A model generated the notes under the pieces. That model was given only the letters and a program-made list of their open reading frames with translations, was not told where the DNA came from and did no database searches. From Lysobacter sp. Root76 (GTDB taxonomy: Bacteria > Pseudomonadota > Gammaproteobacteria > Xanthomonadales > Xanthomonadaceae), in assembly GCF_001428685.1 (NCBI RefSeq), contig NZ_LMIK01000006.1, positions 186,130 through 250,129 of the forward strand: a DNA stretch of 64,000 nucleotides. The letters are read 5' to 3'. A program made the translations under genes and the position numbers. Positions 35,712 to 45,403 of this stretch are shown here, piece by piece. Within the stretch, counting starts at the first letter, position 1. Every line of letters begins with the position of its first letter.

Positions 35712-37085
35712 TTAAGGTAGCGGCTCGGACAGCGAGCGGCCATGCGTGGCGATCACGTTCGAGTACCACTTCGCGCTGTCCTTGGGGGTGCGGTCCTGGG
35801 TCGCGTAGTTCACGTGGACCACGCCGAAGCGCTTGGAATAGCCCAGCGACCACTCCAGGTTGTCCAGCAGCGACCAGACCATGTAGCCGCGGATGTCGCA
35901 GCCGGCCTGGATCGCGTCGTGGATCGCGCTGATGTGCTTTTGCAGGTAGTCCATGCGCAGCGGATCGCGCACGCGGCGCTCGCCGCTGGCGTCGGGCTCG
36001 GCGACCGGCGGATCGAAGAAGGCCGCGCCGTTCTCGGTGACGTACATCGGGATGTCGCCGTAGCGCTGCTTGAACCAGGTCAGGGTGTCGGTCAGGCCCT
36101 GCGGGAACACTTCCCAGCCGGTCTCGGTGTAGGTGCCCGAGGGCTGGCGCACCACGCCGGTGTTGAGCGGGTAGCTGACCGCGTCCTTGGTGACGCTGCG
36201 GGTGTAGTAATTGATGCCGACGAAATCGAGCTTCTGCTTGATCAGCTCGTAGTCCTCGGCCGGCCATTCCGGCCAGGCCTCGCCGAAGATCTCGCGCAGT
36301 TCCGGCGGGTAGGAGCCGAGCAGGGCGGGGTCGAGGTACTGCTCGTTCATGTAGGCGTGGGCGCGCTGGACCGCGGCGGCGTCGGCGGCCGACTCGGTGG
36401 CGGCGTACTTGGGCTCGATGTTCACCACCAGGCCGATCTCGTGCTGGCCGATCGCGCGGTAGGCCTGCACCGCGGCGCCGTGCGCGCGCATCAGGTTGTG
36501 CGAGGCGATCGGCGCTTCGAAGCGGCTGCGGTGGCCCGGCGCGAGCGCGCCGTGCAGGTAGCCGCCGTCGGTGACGACCCAGGGTTCGTTGAGGGTGACC
36601 CACTTCTTGACCCGGCCGTCGAGCGCGCGGTACAGCACGCTGCCGTACTCGGCGAACCAGTCGGCGCAGTCGCGGTTGAGCCAGCCGCCGCGGTCGTCGA
36701 GCGCGGCCGGCATGTCCCAGTGGTACAGGGTCAGCAGCGGCTCGATGCCGTTGGCCAGCAGCTCGTCGACCAGGCGCGAATAGAAATCGACGCCGGCCTG
36801 GTTCACCCGGCCGGTGCCCTCGGGCAGGATCCGCGACCACGACACGCTGAAACGGTAGGCCTGCAGGCCCAGGCGCTTCATCAGGGCGACATCGTCCTTC
36901 CAGCGCCGGTAGTGGTCGCAGGCGACGTCGCCGGTATCGCCGTTGAGGGTCATCCCCGGGGTGTGCGCGAAGCGCGTCCAGATGCTGGGGCCGGCGCCGT
37001 CGGCGAGCGGAGAGCCTTCGATCTGGTGGGCGGCGGTGGCCGCGCCCCACAGGAACCCCTCGGGAAAGACACGAACTTGACTCAT
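35712..37085 (-). CDS. GH1 beta-glucosidase
   Basis: 457-residue retaining glycosidase without signal peptide, so it hydrolyses imported beta-glucosides such as cellobiose in the cytoplasm. GH1 N-terminal signature FLWGAATAAHQIEG, acid/base Glu167 in TLNEPW, nucleophile Glu351 in YVTENGAA, and the C-terminal WSLLDNLEWS. A LacI-type palindrome lies 45 bases upstream, at 37131-37148. Its glucose would be phosphorylated by Glk, encoded two genes downstream. Confidence 0.94.
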   Translation of the reverse strand: MSQVRVFPEGFLWGAATAAHQIEGSPLADGAGPSIWTRFAHTPGMTLNGDTGDVACDHYRRWKDDVALMKRLGLQAYRFSVSWSRILPEGTGRVNQAGVDFYSRLVDELLANGIEPLLTLYHWDMPAALDDRGGWLNRDCADWFAEYGSVLYRALDGRVKKWVTLNEPWVVTDGGYLHGALAPGHRSRFEAPIASHNLMRAHGAAVQAYRAIGQHEIGLVVNIEPKYAATESAADAAAVQRAHAYMNEQYLDPALLGSYPPELREIFGEAWPEWPAEDYELIKQKLDFVGINYYTRSVTKDAVSYPLNTGVVRQPSGTYTETGWEVFPQGLTDTLTWFKQRYGDIPMYVTENGAAFFDPPVAEPDASGERRVRDPLRMDYLQKHISAIHDAIQAGCDIRGYMVWSLLDNLEWSLGYSKRFGVVHVNYATQDRTPKDSAKWYSNVIATHGRSLSEPLP

Positions 37086-37130
37086 CGCTGCTGGGCCTCC
37101 GGTGCGGGCGCTGTGTTGAATGCTGGCGTG

Positions 37131-37148
37131 CATGTAAACGGTTACATG
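37131..37148. promoter_or_regulatory. LacI-family operator (cre-like palindrome)
   Basis: CATGTAAACGGTTACATG is an imperfect palindrome (one mismatched pair) centred on CG. Its core TGTAAACGGTTACA obeys the general LacI/CcpA-type consensus TGWNANCGNTNWCA at every position. It sits between the divergent GH1 and ABC-ATPase genes. The LacI protein encoded at 45.7 kb is a candidate binder, but its other putative site has a different sequence, so another regulator is possible. Confidence 0.65.
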
Positions 37149-37163
37149 GCAGAATAGCCCAGG

Positions 37164-37185
37164 GCGACGACAATTGCATCGTCGC
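37164..37185. promoter_or_regulatory. Inverted repeat before the ABC-ATPase gene
   Basis: GCGACGA (37164-37170) and TCGTCGC (37179-37185) are exact complements around CAATTGCA, which itself is nearly palindromic. It ends 23 bases before the ATPase start. It could be a second regulator site or a hairpin in the 5' leader. Confidence 0.4.
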
Positions 37186-37208
37186 TGGGGCCACGATCGG
37201 GAGATTTC

Positions 37209-38321
37209 ATGGCGAAGGTCACGCTTGAGCGTCTGCGCAAGGTCTATCCGAACGGTTTCGTCGGCGTCGACGGGGCCAGTTTCGAGATCCGCGACGGCGA
37301 GCTGCTGGTATTGGTGGGGCCTTCGGGCTGCGGCAAATCGACCCTGCTGCGGATGATCGCAGGCCTGGAAACGATCAGCGGCGGCGAGCTGCGCATCGGC
37401 GAGCGCGTGGTCAACGAGGTCCCGCCCAAGGACCGCGACATCGCCATGGTGTTCCAAAGCTACGCCCTGTACCCGCACATGACCGTGGCCGAGAACCTCG
37501 GCTTCGGGCTCAAGCTGCGCGGCGCGTCCAAGGCCGAGATCGAGGCCCGCGTCGGCGAGGCGGCGGCCACGCTGGAGTTGCAACCGCTGCTGCAACGCAA
37601 GCCGGCCGCGCTGTCCGGCGGCCAGCGCCAGCGCGTCGCCCTGGGGCGGGCGCTGGTGCGGCAGCCGCAGGTGTTCCTGCTCGACGAACCGCTGTCCAAC
37701 CTCGACGCCAAGCTGCGCATGGGCATGCGGGTCGAGATCGCGCGCCTGCACCGCCAGCTCGGCACCACCATGGTCTACGTCACCCACGACCAGATCGAGG
37801 CCATGACCCTGGGCCAGCGCATCGTCGTGCTCAAGGACGGCAAGATCCAGCAGATCGATACGCCGATGGCGCTGTACCGGCACCCGGCCAATCTGTTCGT
37901 GGCGACCTTCCTCGGCAGCCCGAAGATGAATCTGCTCGGGGGCGAGGTGATCGAACGCGACGGTTTGCGCCTGCGCATCGCCGACGGCGTGGAGCTGCCG
38001 CTGCAGCCCGACGAAGCCTTGCGCGAGACGGTGCGCGGCTATCTCGGCCGCCAGCTCACCGTCGGCCTGCGCCCGGAGGACATGCACCTGGCGCAGGCCG
38101 CGCCCGAGCGCCTGGCAGCGCGGGTGGAAGTGGTCGAGCCGGTCGGCAACGAGGCCTTCCTCAACCTGGCCTGCGGCGGCTGCGACCTGGTGCTGCGGCT
38201 GCCGCCTTACGACCTGCCCGCGCCCGGCGACACCGTGCACCTGGGCTATGCGCCCGAACGCATGCATTACTTCGATCCGCAGACCGAGCTCAACCTGCGC
38301 GCGCCGCCGGCCGCGGACTGA
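37209..38321 (+). CDS. ugpC: MalK/UgpC-family ABC transporter ATPase (orphan)
   Basis: 370-residue ATPase of the carbohydrate-uptake CUT1 type. Walker A GPSGCGKST at 37-45, Q-loop in VFQSYALYPH, signature LSGGQ at 135-139, Walker B VFLLDE at 155-160, H-loop TH after that, and a C-terminal MalK-type regulatory OB region (about 240-370). No permease or binding protein gene adjoins it, so like MsmX it may energise transporters encoded elsewhere. Divergent from GH1 with shared regulatory sites; converges with the MFS gene. Confidence 0.92.
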   Translation: MAKVTLERLRKVYPNGFVGVDGASFEIRDGELLVLVGPSGCGKSTLLRMIAGLETISGGELRIGERVVNEVPPKDRDIAMVFQSYALYPHMTVAENLGFGLKLRGASKAEIEARVGEAAATLELQPLLQRKPAALSGGQRQRVALGRALVRQPQVFLLDEPLSNLDAKLRMGMRVEIARLHRQLGTTMVYVTHDQIEAMTLGQRIVVLKDGKIQQIDTPMALYRHPANLFVATFLGSPKMNLLGGEVIERDGLRLRIADGVELPLQPDEALRETVRGYLGRQLTVGLRPEDMHLAQAAPERLAARVEVVEPVGNEAFLNLACGGCDLVLRLPPYDLPAPGDTVHLGYAPERMHYFDPQTELNLRAPPAAD

Positions 38322-38347
38322 GCGCGCGCCTGCGGGCCGGCGCGTCG

Positions 38348-39613
38348 TCAGTTCCCGGCCTGCGCGGCCAGGGCCGCGTCGGCGCGCAGGCTCTGCCGCT
38401 TCAGGCCGACGATCGCCAGCAGCAGCAAGGCCATCGGCGCCAGCGACAGATAGAACGCGGTCTCGCCGCCGGCGCGCGCGAACAGCTGGCCGGTGACGAA
38501 GGAGCCGGTGGTGCCGCCCAAGGCCGAGAACACCACGATCAAACCGGTCATGGCCGCATGCCGCGACTTCGGCAGCGCGCTCAGCACCACCGAGTTGATC
38601 GCCGGATAGATCGGCGCCATGAACAGGCCGATCAGCGGGAACACGTAGGCCGCGGCCGGAGCGTGGGTCCAGCTCGCGTTCGGGTCCGGACGCATGCCCG
38701 CGGCCAGCGGCAGCGCCAGCAGCACCAGCGCGGCCATCGCCAGCACGCAGGCGATCAGCAGCCAATGCCAGGGCACGCGCCGCAGCAGCAGGCCGGCGCC
38801 GAGCCGGCCCAGGGCCAGCGACACCGCGAAGATGCTCGCCGCCTGCACGCTCATGGTCGTGGGCAGGTGCAGGATTTCGCGGTTGAAGGTCGGCAGCCAG
38901 GTGCCGATGCTCTGTTCGATCAGCACGTACAGGAAGGCCGAAGCCAGGAACACGCCGATCAACGGTTGCGCGACCAGGCGGAACATGTCGAAGAAGGCCT
39001 CGCCCGGGGCGTGGCCGTCGCGCGCGGCGGATTCGTCCAGGCGGCTGACCGTCAGCAGCAGCGCGGTCGCGGCGGCGACCGCGGCGATCACCCAGTACAC
39101 CCGTAGCCAGCGCGGATCGGCCGGCGATTCGGGATTGATGAAGCTGGCGAACAGCCAATAGCCGGCGAGCACGCCGACCATGAACCAGCCTTCGATGGTG
39201 CTGGTCAGGCTGGCGTGCTGCTGCTTGCCGTCGGTGAGCAGGCCGATCGAGGAATACACCGAGACCTTGGCCAGCGCGAACGAGGCGCCGACGGTGGCGA
39301 ACAGCAGCTTGGTCGCCCAGAACGCGTGCAGCAGCGGCATCAGCGCGCAGGCCGCGGCGACCAGGCTCAGGCCCAGGATCATCGCGCGCCGGTAGCCCAG
39401 GCGCGGCAGCAGCGAGGCGGTGAGGAAGGACACGATCGCGATCGGCAGGTCCTTGAAGGCCTCAAGGAAACTGGCGTCGGCCTTGTCCACGCCGAAGCCC
39501 TGGATCGCCTGCAGGATCACGGTGCCGACGCTGTTGAGCAGCACCGCGAACACCATGTAGGTCAGGACCATCGCCAGGATCATGCGGCCGCGGTGGCTGC
39601 CGGTGGAGGTCAT
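38348..39613 (-). CDS. MFS sugar permease
   Basis: 421-residue major-facilitator protein with about 12 membrane segments and the usual central loop. The N-terminal half contains MVFAVLLNSVGTVILQ and LPRLGYRRAMILG, an MFS loop 2-3 motif. Downstream of the TonB receptor and GH65 genes on the same strand, so its likely job is inner-membrane uptake of the disaccharide. ATG 39613; the 217-base gap to the receptor gene may hold a separate promoter but I see no clear one. Confidence 0.85.
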   Translation of the reverse strand: MTSTGSHRGRMILAMVLTYMVFAVLLNSVGTVILQAIQGFGVDKADASFLEAFKDLPIAIVSFLTASLLPRLGYRRAMILGLSLVAAACALMPLLHAFWATKLLFATVGASFALAKVSVYSSIGLLTDGKQQHASLTSTIEGWFMVGVLAGYWLFASFINPESPADPRWLRVYWVIAAVAAATALLLTVSRLDESAARDGHAPGEAFFDMFRLVAQPLIGVFLASAFLYVLIEQSIGTWLPTFNREILHLPTTMSVQAASIFAVSLALGRLGAGLLLRRVPWHWLLIACVLAMAALVLLALPLAAGMRPDPNASWTHAPAAAYVFPLIGLFMAPIYPAINSVVLSALPKSRHAAMTGLIVVFSALGGTTGSFVTGQLFARAGGETAFYLSLAPMALLLLAIVGLKRQSLRADAALAAQAGN

Positions 39614-39830
39614 GCGTTGCTCCGGCGCGCGAGCCCATCGGGCCGCGCGCTATGGTTAAAAAGACCGTTCGCAGCCGTTGCCGATGCCGCCTGCGCCTTG
39701 GAGGGAGGGGCGCGCAGGCTAGCGTTGCCGGATCGCGCCGCGAACGGGCTTCGAAAACCGCGCGCCGTGCGGCGCGGGGCGGTCGAAAGCGACGGGCGCA
39801 GCATCGCATGCGCGCCCGCCGCCGCCGCGC

Positions 39831-42230
39831 TCACCAGCGGTAGGCCGCGGAGAGCTGGTAGGAACGCCCGGCGATCGGCCGGCCCAGGAACACCCCGCCG
39901 GTGGCCGCGCCGGGCACGCGCACGTTGCCTTCGGTCAGGCCGAGCTCGTCGCTGACGTTGCTGCCGCTGGCGGTGAACTCCCAATGCTCGCCGACGTGCA
40001 GGTTCGCGCCCACGTCGAGCGTGTGGTACGAGGGCAGCTGCTGGGTGTTGGCCAGGTCGGCGTAGCGGTCGCCGATGTGCGAGTAGGTCGCGAACAGCTT
40101 GAGATCGCCGACCGGCAGGGTCCAGAAGTAGCTCGGGGTGATGCGGAACTGGGTCTTGGGCTGGCGCATCACCTGGTTGCCGGTGAACTCGCGATAGTTC
40201 TCGTACTGGGCGTCCAGCCAGACCCCGGTCGCGCGCAGCTCGAAACCGCCGAAGGGACGGACCGCGCCTTCCAGCTCGACGCCGTAGGCGCGCGAATCGC
40301 CGACCGTGGTGAAGTTGGTGCCGTCGTCGAGGAAGGCCTGGAACGGCGAGTTGGTGAAGCTGTTGTAGAACGCGGTCAGGTACAGGTCGTAGACCGAATT
40401 GCCGGACTTGAAGCCCAGCTCGTACTGGTCGACTTCCTGGACCTTGTTGTTGCCGTCGCGCAGGCTGTCGAAGGTCGGCAGCTTGTAGCCGGAGTTGGCG
40501 CGCGCGAACAGGCTGGAGGTGTCGTTGAGCTTGAAGTTCAGGCCCAGGGTCCAGGAGAAATGCTTGTCGTCCTGGTCGATGCGGCGGGTGCTGGGCAGCG
40601 AGATCGAGGTGTTGTTGTCGTAGAGCGTGTTCGGATTGCCGTCCAGGTCGACGCTGGCGGTGTTGTGGACGGTGCCGTCGACCTGCTGCCATTCGTAGCG
40701 GATGCCGCCGTCCAGGCGCAGGCGGTCGTTGATCTGCCACTCGTCGGCCAGGAACACGGCGGTGTTCTGGCCGTCGTAGTCGCCGCGCAGCGAGAAGAAC
40801 GAGGTGCCGACGAAACCGTCGCGGGTGACCTGGCGGCCGTCGGCCAGGGTCACGTCGATGCGACGCGCGTTGTTCTGCGCGGTCAGCAGCATGTTGTTGC
40901 CCAGGTACCAGGTGTCCTTGGACGAGTAGCGCGCGTAGTACACGCCGGCGGTGAGGGTGTTGCCCTCGAACAGGTCGCGGCTGAAGCGCAGGTCGTTGGT
41001 GAAGGACTCGATCTCCTTGTCGACCACCCAGAAGCCGGCGGTCAGCACCTGCTGGTTCGGGTCGACCGCGCCGCCGCCGTTGGTGTAGGTAGCGGTGCCG
41101 GGGCTGCCGAAGGAGGCGATGTAGGAGCTGATGGTCTGCGGGCTGGCGCCGGTGAACAGGCCGTTGGTCGGGGCGCTGCCGCTGACGTGGTTGACGCGGT
41201 CGCTGATGGTCCAGTCGCCGACGTAGAAGTCCATCGAGGCGCCGAACACGTCCAGGTTGATGCCGCGGCCGTCGGCCAGATCGCGGCTGATGGTCTCGCC
41301 GTTGGGGCCGGTCGGAATGGTGACGCGGCGGAAGTCGTTGCCGAGCAGAGTGCCGCTTTGCGCGTTCAGGCCCGGGAAGCTGGACAGGTCCTTGCCGTTG
41401 TTGCGCGACAGCAGCGGGATCGGAGTGAAGAAGGCGTTCTTGTCGTCGGTGTGGCGCGCGTACAGGGTGACCTCGCCGCTGTCCCAGCTGCGGGTCAGGC
41501 TGGCGCTGAACTGGCCGCCCTTGTCGGCCGGGAACTGGGTGTCGCGGACGCCGTCGGTGACCCGGTAGAAGCCGCCGATGCTGTAGTACCAGCCTTCGCC
41601 GAGCTTGCCGCTGTTGAACACGTCGACCCGGCGCAGGTTGTCGCTGCCGGCGGTCACGCGCAGGCTGCCTTCGGTTTCTTCGCCGCCTTTCTTCTGGATG
41701 AAGTTGACCGTGGCGCCGGGCTGGCCGTTGGAGAAGATCGGGCTGGGGCCGCCGCGCAGCACTTCCATGCGGTCGATGGTGTCGTCCATGCGGAACAGGG
41801 TGGAGTTTTCCAGGAACGACAGGGTCGGCGGCGGGAACAGCGGCGCGCCGTCCATCTGCACGGTCACGAACGGCGCGTCGCCTTCCGACGGCATGCCGCG
41901 CACGAAGATGTTGGCGCCGGTGCTGCCGCCGGCCGATTCGGCCCAGATGCCGGGCACGACCTTGAGCGCGTCGGCGGTGCTCAGCGGCACCGCTTCCTGC
42001 AACTGCTCCAGCGAGGCGGTGGTGATGGAGAAGCTGGCGTCGCGCTTGCGCACGCCCTTGAAGCGCGCGGTACCGCTGACCACGACCGCGTCCAGCGTGG
42101 TGGCTTCGCTTTCGCCGGCCTGCGGCGCGTCCGCGGCCGGCGCCGCGTCCTGCGCGCGCACGTAGCCCGGGGCCAGCGCGGCCGCGATGGCCATCGACAA
42201 CGCATAACGGATCAGAGACTGCTGCTGCAT
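39831..42230 (-). CDS. TonB-dependent outer-membrane receptor (sugar type)
   Basis: 799-residue receptor: signal peptide to about residue 27 (AAALAPGYVRAQ), plug domain with a TonB-box-like TTLDAVVVSG near 43-52 and VVPGIWAESAGGSTGANIFVRGM, then a 22-strand barrel ending in the aromatic YRW. Xanthomonads use many such receptors to import oligosaccharides. The GH65-mutase gene lies 82 bases upstream on the same strand, so the ligand is probably the same glucobiose or a larger alpha-glucan fragment. ATG 42230 follows GGGGAG. Confidence 0.92.
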   Translation of the reverse strand: MQQQSLIRYALSMAIAAALAPGYVRAQDAAPAADAPQAGESEATTLDAVVVSGTARFKGVRKRDASFSITTASLEQLQEAVPLSTADALKVVPGIWAESAGGSTGANIFVRGMPSEGDAPFVTVQMDGAPLFPPPTLSFLENSTLFRMDDTIDRMEVLRGGPSPIFSNGQPGATVNFIQKKGGEETEGSLRVTAGSDNLRRVDVFNSGKLGEGWYYSIGGFYRVTDGVRDTQFPADKGGQFSASLTRSWDSGEVTLYARHTDDKNAFFTPIPLLSRNNGKDLSSFPGLNAQSGTLLGNDFRRVTIPTGPNGETISRDLADGRGINLDVFGASMDFYVGDWTISDRVNHVSGSAPTNGLFTGASPQTISSYIASFGSPGTATYTNGGGAVDPNQQVLTAGFWVVDKEIESFTNDLRFSRDLFEGNTLTAGVYYARYSSKDTWYLGNNMLLTAQNNARRIDVTLADGRQVTRDGFVGTSFFSLRGDYDGQNTAVFLADEWQINDRLRLDGGIRYEWQQVDGTVHNTASVDLDGNPNTLYDNNTSISLPSTRRIDQDDKHFSWTLGLNFKLNDTSSLFARANSGYKLPTFDSLRDGNNKVQEVDQYELGFKSGNSVYDLYLTAFYNSFTNSPFQAFLDDGTNFTTVGDSRAYGVELEGAVRPFGGFELRATGVWLDAQYENYREFTGNQVMRQPKTQFRITPSYFWTLPVGDLKLFATYSHIGDRYADLANTQQLPSYHTLDVGANLHVGEHWEFTASGSNVSDELGLTEGNVRVPGAATGGVFLGRPIAGRSYQLSAAYRW

Positions 42231-42312
42231 GGTGTTCTCCCCACTCCTCAGAATGTCATGTTGGTGTACGTCGGCGCGCCGTTCGGCGGCGCGTCGATGC
42301 GGTGGACAAGGT

Positions 42313-45300
42313 TCAGCGCGATACGAAAGCGTCCAGGTCGAAGGCGGCGATGTTCGGCAGGTGCGCGTCCGCGCCCGGCAGCGCGGACGGGTCGCCGATC
42401 CCGACCGCGGCCATGCCGGCGGCGCGGATCGCGACGATGCCGGCGGCGGCGTCCTCGATGCCGATGCAGCGCTCCGGCGCCACGCCCAGCGCCTGGGCCA
42501 CGCTCAGGAAAATCTCGGGGTCGGGCTTGGCGCGGGCGATGGTCGCGGCGTCGGCGATCCAGTCGAAGCGCTCGGCGATGCCCAGGCGCTGCACCAGCAG
42601 CGCCGCGTTCTTGCTGGCCGAGGCCAGGCCGAGCTTGAGCCCGCGTGCGCGTGCCGCGTCGAGCAGGGCGGCCGCGCCCGCGAACAGGTCCTGCGGCCCG
42701 ACCTGTTCGATCGCGGCGCGGTAGTAGCCGTTCTTGCGTTCGGCCAGGGCGTGGCGCTCGGCGGCGTCGAACGGACGCGTCGCGCGCTCCAGGATGATCG
42801 CCAGCGAGGCCTCGCGGTCCACGCCCTTCAGGCGCAGGTTCACGGTCTCGTCGAAGGGCACGCCGATCTCGTCGGCCAGGCGCTTCCAGGCCAGGTAATG
42901 GGTGTGGGCGGTGTCGGTGAGCACGCCGTCGAGGTCGAAGATCAGGGCCTGCGCCGGACGCGGGAAAACAGCCGGCGCGGCATCGGCGGCGACCGCCAGC
43001 GCGACCTCCTGCGCAGCCTGCGTGGTCAGCAGCAGGCGCTGCCCGGCATGCACGATTTCCAGCGGTTCGCCTTCGATCAGCCGATAGCGCACCTGCGCGC
43101 CCTCGACGCCGACGTGCAGCTCGCGCCCGCGCCAGCGCAGGCCGAAGCCGTAGCCGTTCCAGCGCGCCGGCAGGGTGGGGGCGAAATGCAGCTCGCCCTC
43201 GATCGTGCGCAGCCCGGCGAAGCCCTGGGTCAGCGCCAGCCAGCTGCCGGCCATCGCCGCCATATGTACGCCGTGGTCGGTGTTGCCGTGCAGATCGTCC
43301 AGGTCGACGCACAGGCTGGCGTCGAAATAGGCCAGCGCCCGGTCGGCCAGGCCGACTTCGCTGGCGAGGATGCCGAACATCGACGCCGACAGGGTCGAGT
43401 CGTGGGTGGTCACCGCCTCGTAGTAGTCGTAGCTGCGGCGCTTGCGCGCGCGGTCGATGTCCGCGCCGGCCAGCACCAGCGCCATCACCACGTCGGCCTG
43501 CTTGCAGACCTGGTAGCGGTAGAGCGTGAGCGGGTGGTAGTCCAGCAGCAGCGGCCGGTGCTCGCCCTGGCGCGGCGGGAACGGCCAGCGCGGCTTGTCC
43601 AGGAAACCGTCGTCCTGCGCGTACACGCCCAGGCGCTCGTCGTAGGGCAGGTACATCGCCTCGGCGGCGCGCTCCCAGATCGCGACTTCGTCCGCGTCCA
43701 GGGCCAGGCGCGCGGCCAGCGCGGCGGCCTCAGCCGGGCGATCGGCCTGCAGGCGCCGCCACACCGCGACCGCGCGCCGCAGATGCTGCTGGGCCATGCG
43801 GTTGGTGTAGTAGTTGTTGTCGACCATGGCCGTGTATTCGTCCGGCCCGGTGACTTCATGGATGCAGAACGCGCCGCCGCGGCGCGGATTGAAGTGGCCG
43901 ATCTGCGGCCAGATGCGCGCGGTCTCGAACAGCATCTCGGCGCCGCCGTCAAGCAGGAAGCCGACGTCGTCGCTGGCGTCGAAGTACAGGCCGATCGCGT
44001 AGGCGATGGCGGCGTTGATGTGGTACGCGGCCGAGCCGGAGGGGTAGTGCGCCGAGCATTCGCCGCCGGCTATGGTGCGCCAGGGGTACAGCGCGCCGGC
44101 CGGGTGGTTCATCTCGCGCGCATGCGCCCGCGCGGCGGCGAGCATGCCGTGGCGCGACTGCAGCATCGCCCGCGCCACTTCCGGCGCGGTGTAGGCCATC
44201 ACCGGCAGCACGAAGGCTTCGGTGTCCCAGAAGCAATGGCCTTCGTAGCCTTCGCCGGTCAGGCCCTTGGCGGCGGTGCCGGACACGCCGTCGCGGCCGG
44301 CCGACTGCCACAGGTGGAACAGGTTGAAGCGCAGCGCGAGCTCGGCCTGCGGATCGCCGTCGATGGACAGCTCGGCGTCGCGCCAGAACTCCGCCATCGC
44401 CCCGGCCTGCAGCGCGGCCAGGGCCTCGTAGCCCGCATCGACGGCCGCGGCCAGCGCGGTGTCGACGCGCGCGTCCAGGCCCGCGGCCTCGGCGGCGCTG
44501 GCGTAGGCGACGAACTTTTCCAGCACGACGCCGGTGCCGGGCGTCAGCTGCGCTTCGTAGCGTTGCGCGGCGCGGGCGTCGTCGGCTTCGGCCGCGCTGA
44601 AGTGCAGTGCGGCCGCGGCCTGCGGCAGGCGATGGCGCTGGCCGCACAGGACCGCGCCGGTGCCGCGATGGGTGCGCTGGCCGTAGCGGGCCTGCACGGC
44701 GTCGGCGCGCGCGCCGTTGCCGAGCAGGCCCTCGCTGCCGGACACGCCGATGCGCGGATCGTCGCCCTGGACCGCAGCCCGATGGCCGCTTTCGATCGCC
44801 GAGACCAGCGCGATCGGCCCGCTGTAGTCGATCGAGGCGACCCGGTAGCGGATCGCGAGCAGGTCGCAGCCGCCGGGGTGCACGTTCAGCGGCACCACGC
44901 GTTCGGCGTGGATCTCGACGGTCGCGCCGTTGGCGCTGCGCAGACGCATGCGCCGGCGCAGCGCGCCCGTGTGCAGGTCGAGTTCGCGTTCGAAGGCGAG
45001 CACCTCGGCGCTGTCCGGGTCCAGGCGTTCCTGGCCAAGCCAGATTTCGATGCGCTTGCCGTCGGCGACCGGCACCCGGGTGTCGGTGCTCAGGGCGAAG
45101 CCGCGGAAGCGCTCGTGGTAGTGGATCGGGTTCTGTTCGTAGACCGCGGCCAGATAGCAGCCGTCGCCGTCGCCGCGGCCTTCCTCGAAGCCGCCGCGCA
45201 CACCCAGCGAGCCGTTGGCGAGCGCGAACAGGGTCGAATCGCGCTGCCGGCGCTGCGGTTCGTAACGGTCCTGGCGCAGGCGCCAGCCGCGGTCGGCATC

Positions 45301-45342
45301 GAGCTCTTGGTCGGGGAGAGCGGAAGAATTCGGATCGGTCAC
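42313..45342 (-). CDS. GH65 disaccharide phosphorylase fused to beta-phosphoglucomutase
   Basis: 1009-residue bifunctional cytoplasmic enzyme. Residues about 10-780 are a GH65 inverting phosphorylase: FWDTE at 371-375 and catalytic acid Glu502 in GPDEY, with NNYYTN after it. Residues 799-1009 are a HAD-type beta-phosphoglucomutase: Asp803 and Asp805 in FDLDGV, Ser/Thr in SASKN, then KPDPEIF and GIEDAAAG. Together they turn an alpha-glucobiose plus phosphate into glucose plus glucose 6-phosphate. Maltose, trehalose, kojibiose and nigerose are all possible. The start is GTG 45342. A palindrome lies 62 bases upstream. Confidence 0.93.
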   Translation of the reverse strand: MTDPNSSALPDQELDADRGWRLRQDRYEPQRRQRDSTLFALANGSLGVRGGFEEGRGDGDGCYLAAVYEQNPIHYHERFRGFALSTDTRVPVADGKRIEIWLGQERLDPDSAEVLAFERELDLHTGALRRRMRLRSANGATVEIHAERVVPLNVHPGGCDLLAIRYRVASIDYSGPIALVSAIESGHRAAVQGDDPRIGVSGSEGLLGNGARADAVQARYGQRTHRGTGAVLCGQRHRLPQAAAALHFSAAEADDARAAQRYEAQLTPGTGVVLEKFVAYASAAEAAGLDARVDTALAAAVDAGYEALAALQAGAMAEFWRDAELSIDGDPQAELALRFNLFHLWQSAGRDGVSGTAAKGLTGEGYEGHCFWDTEAFVLPVMAYTAPEVARAMLQSRHGMLAAARAHAREMNHPAGALYPWRTIAGGECSAHYPSGSAAYHINAAIAYAIGLYFDASDDVGFLLDGGAEMLFETARIWPQIGHFNPRRGGAFCIHEVTGPDEYTAMVDNNYYTNRMAQQHLRRAVAVWRRLQADRPAEAAALAARLALDADEVAIWERAAEAMYLPYDERLGVYAQDDGFLDKPRWPFPPRQGEHRPLLLDYHPLTLYRYQVCKQADVVMALVLAGADIDRARKRRSYDYYEAVTTHDSTLSASMFGILASEVGLADRALAYFDASLCVDLDDLHGNTDHGVHMAAMAGSWLALTQGFAGLRTIEGELHFAPTLPARWNGYGFGLRWRGRELHVGVEGAQVRYRLIEGEPLEIVHAGQRLLLTTQAAQEVALAVAADAAPAVFPRPAQALIFDLDGVLTDTAHTHYLAWKRLADEIGVPFDETVNLRLKGVDREASLAIILERATRPFDAAERHALAERKNGYYRAAIEQVGPQDLFAGAAALLDAARARGLKLGLASASKNAALLVQRLGIAERFDWIADAATIARAKPDPEIFLSVAQALGVAPERCIGIEDAAAGIVAIRAAGMAAVGIGDPSALPGADAHLPNIAAFDLDAFVSR

Positions 45343-45403
45343 GCGTCGCTGGCCTGCTTGCTGGACCGCCGGTCGGCGGCTGGAGGCGGACGCTAGAGGC
45401 GCA

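Noticed and set aside
35712-39158. 1148-residue frame on the minus strand
   Set aside because: Only its last 457 codons are real (GH1). The rest is antisense to the ABC ATPase and out of frame with the MFS gene; it also crosses the shared regulatory region.
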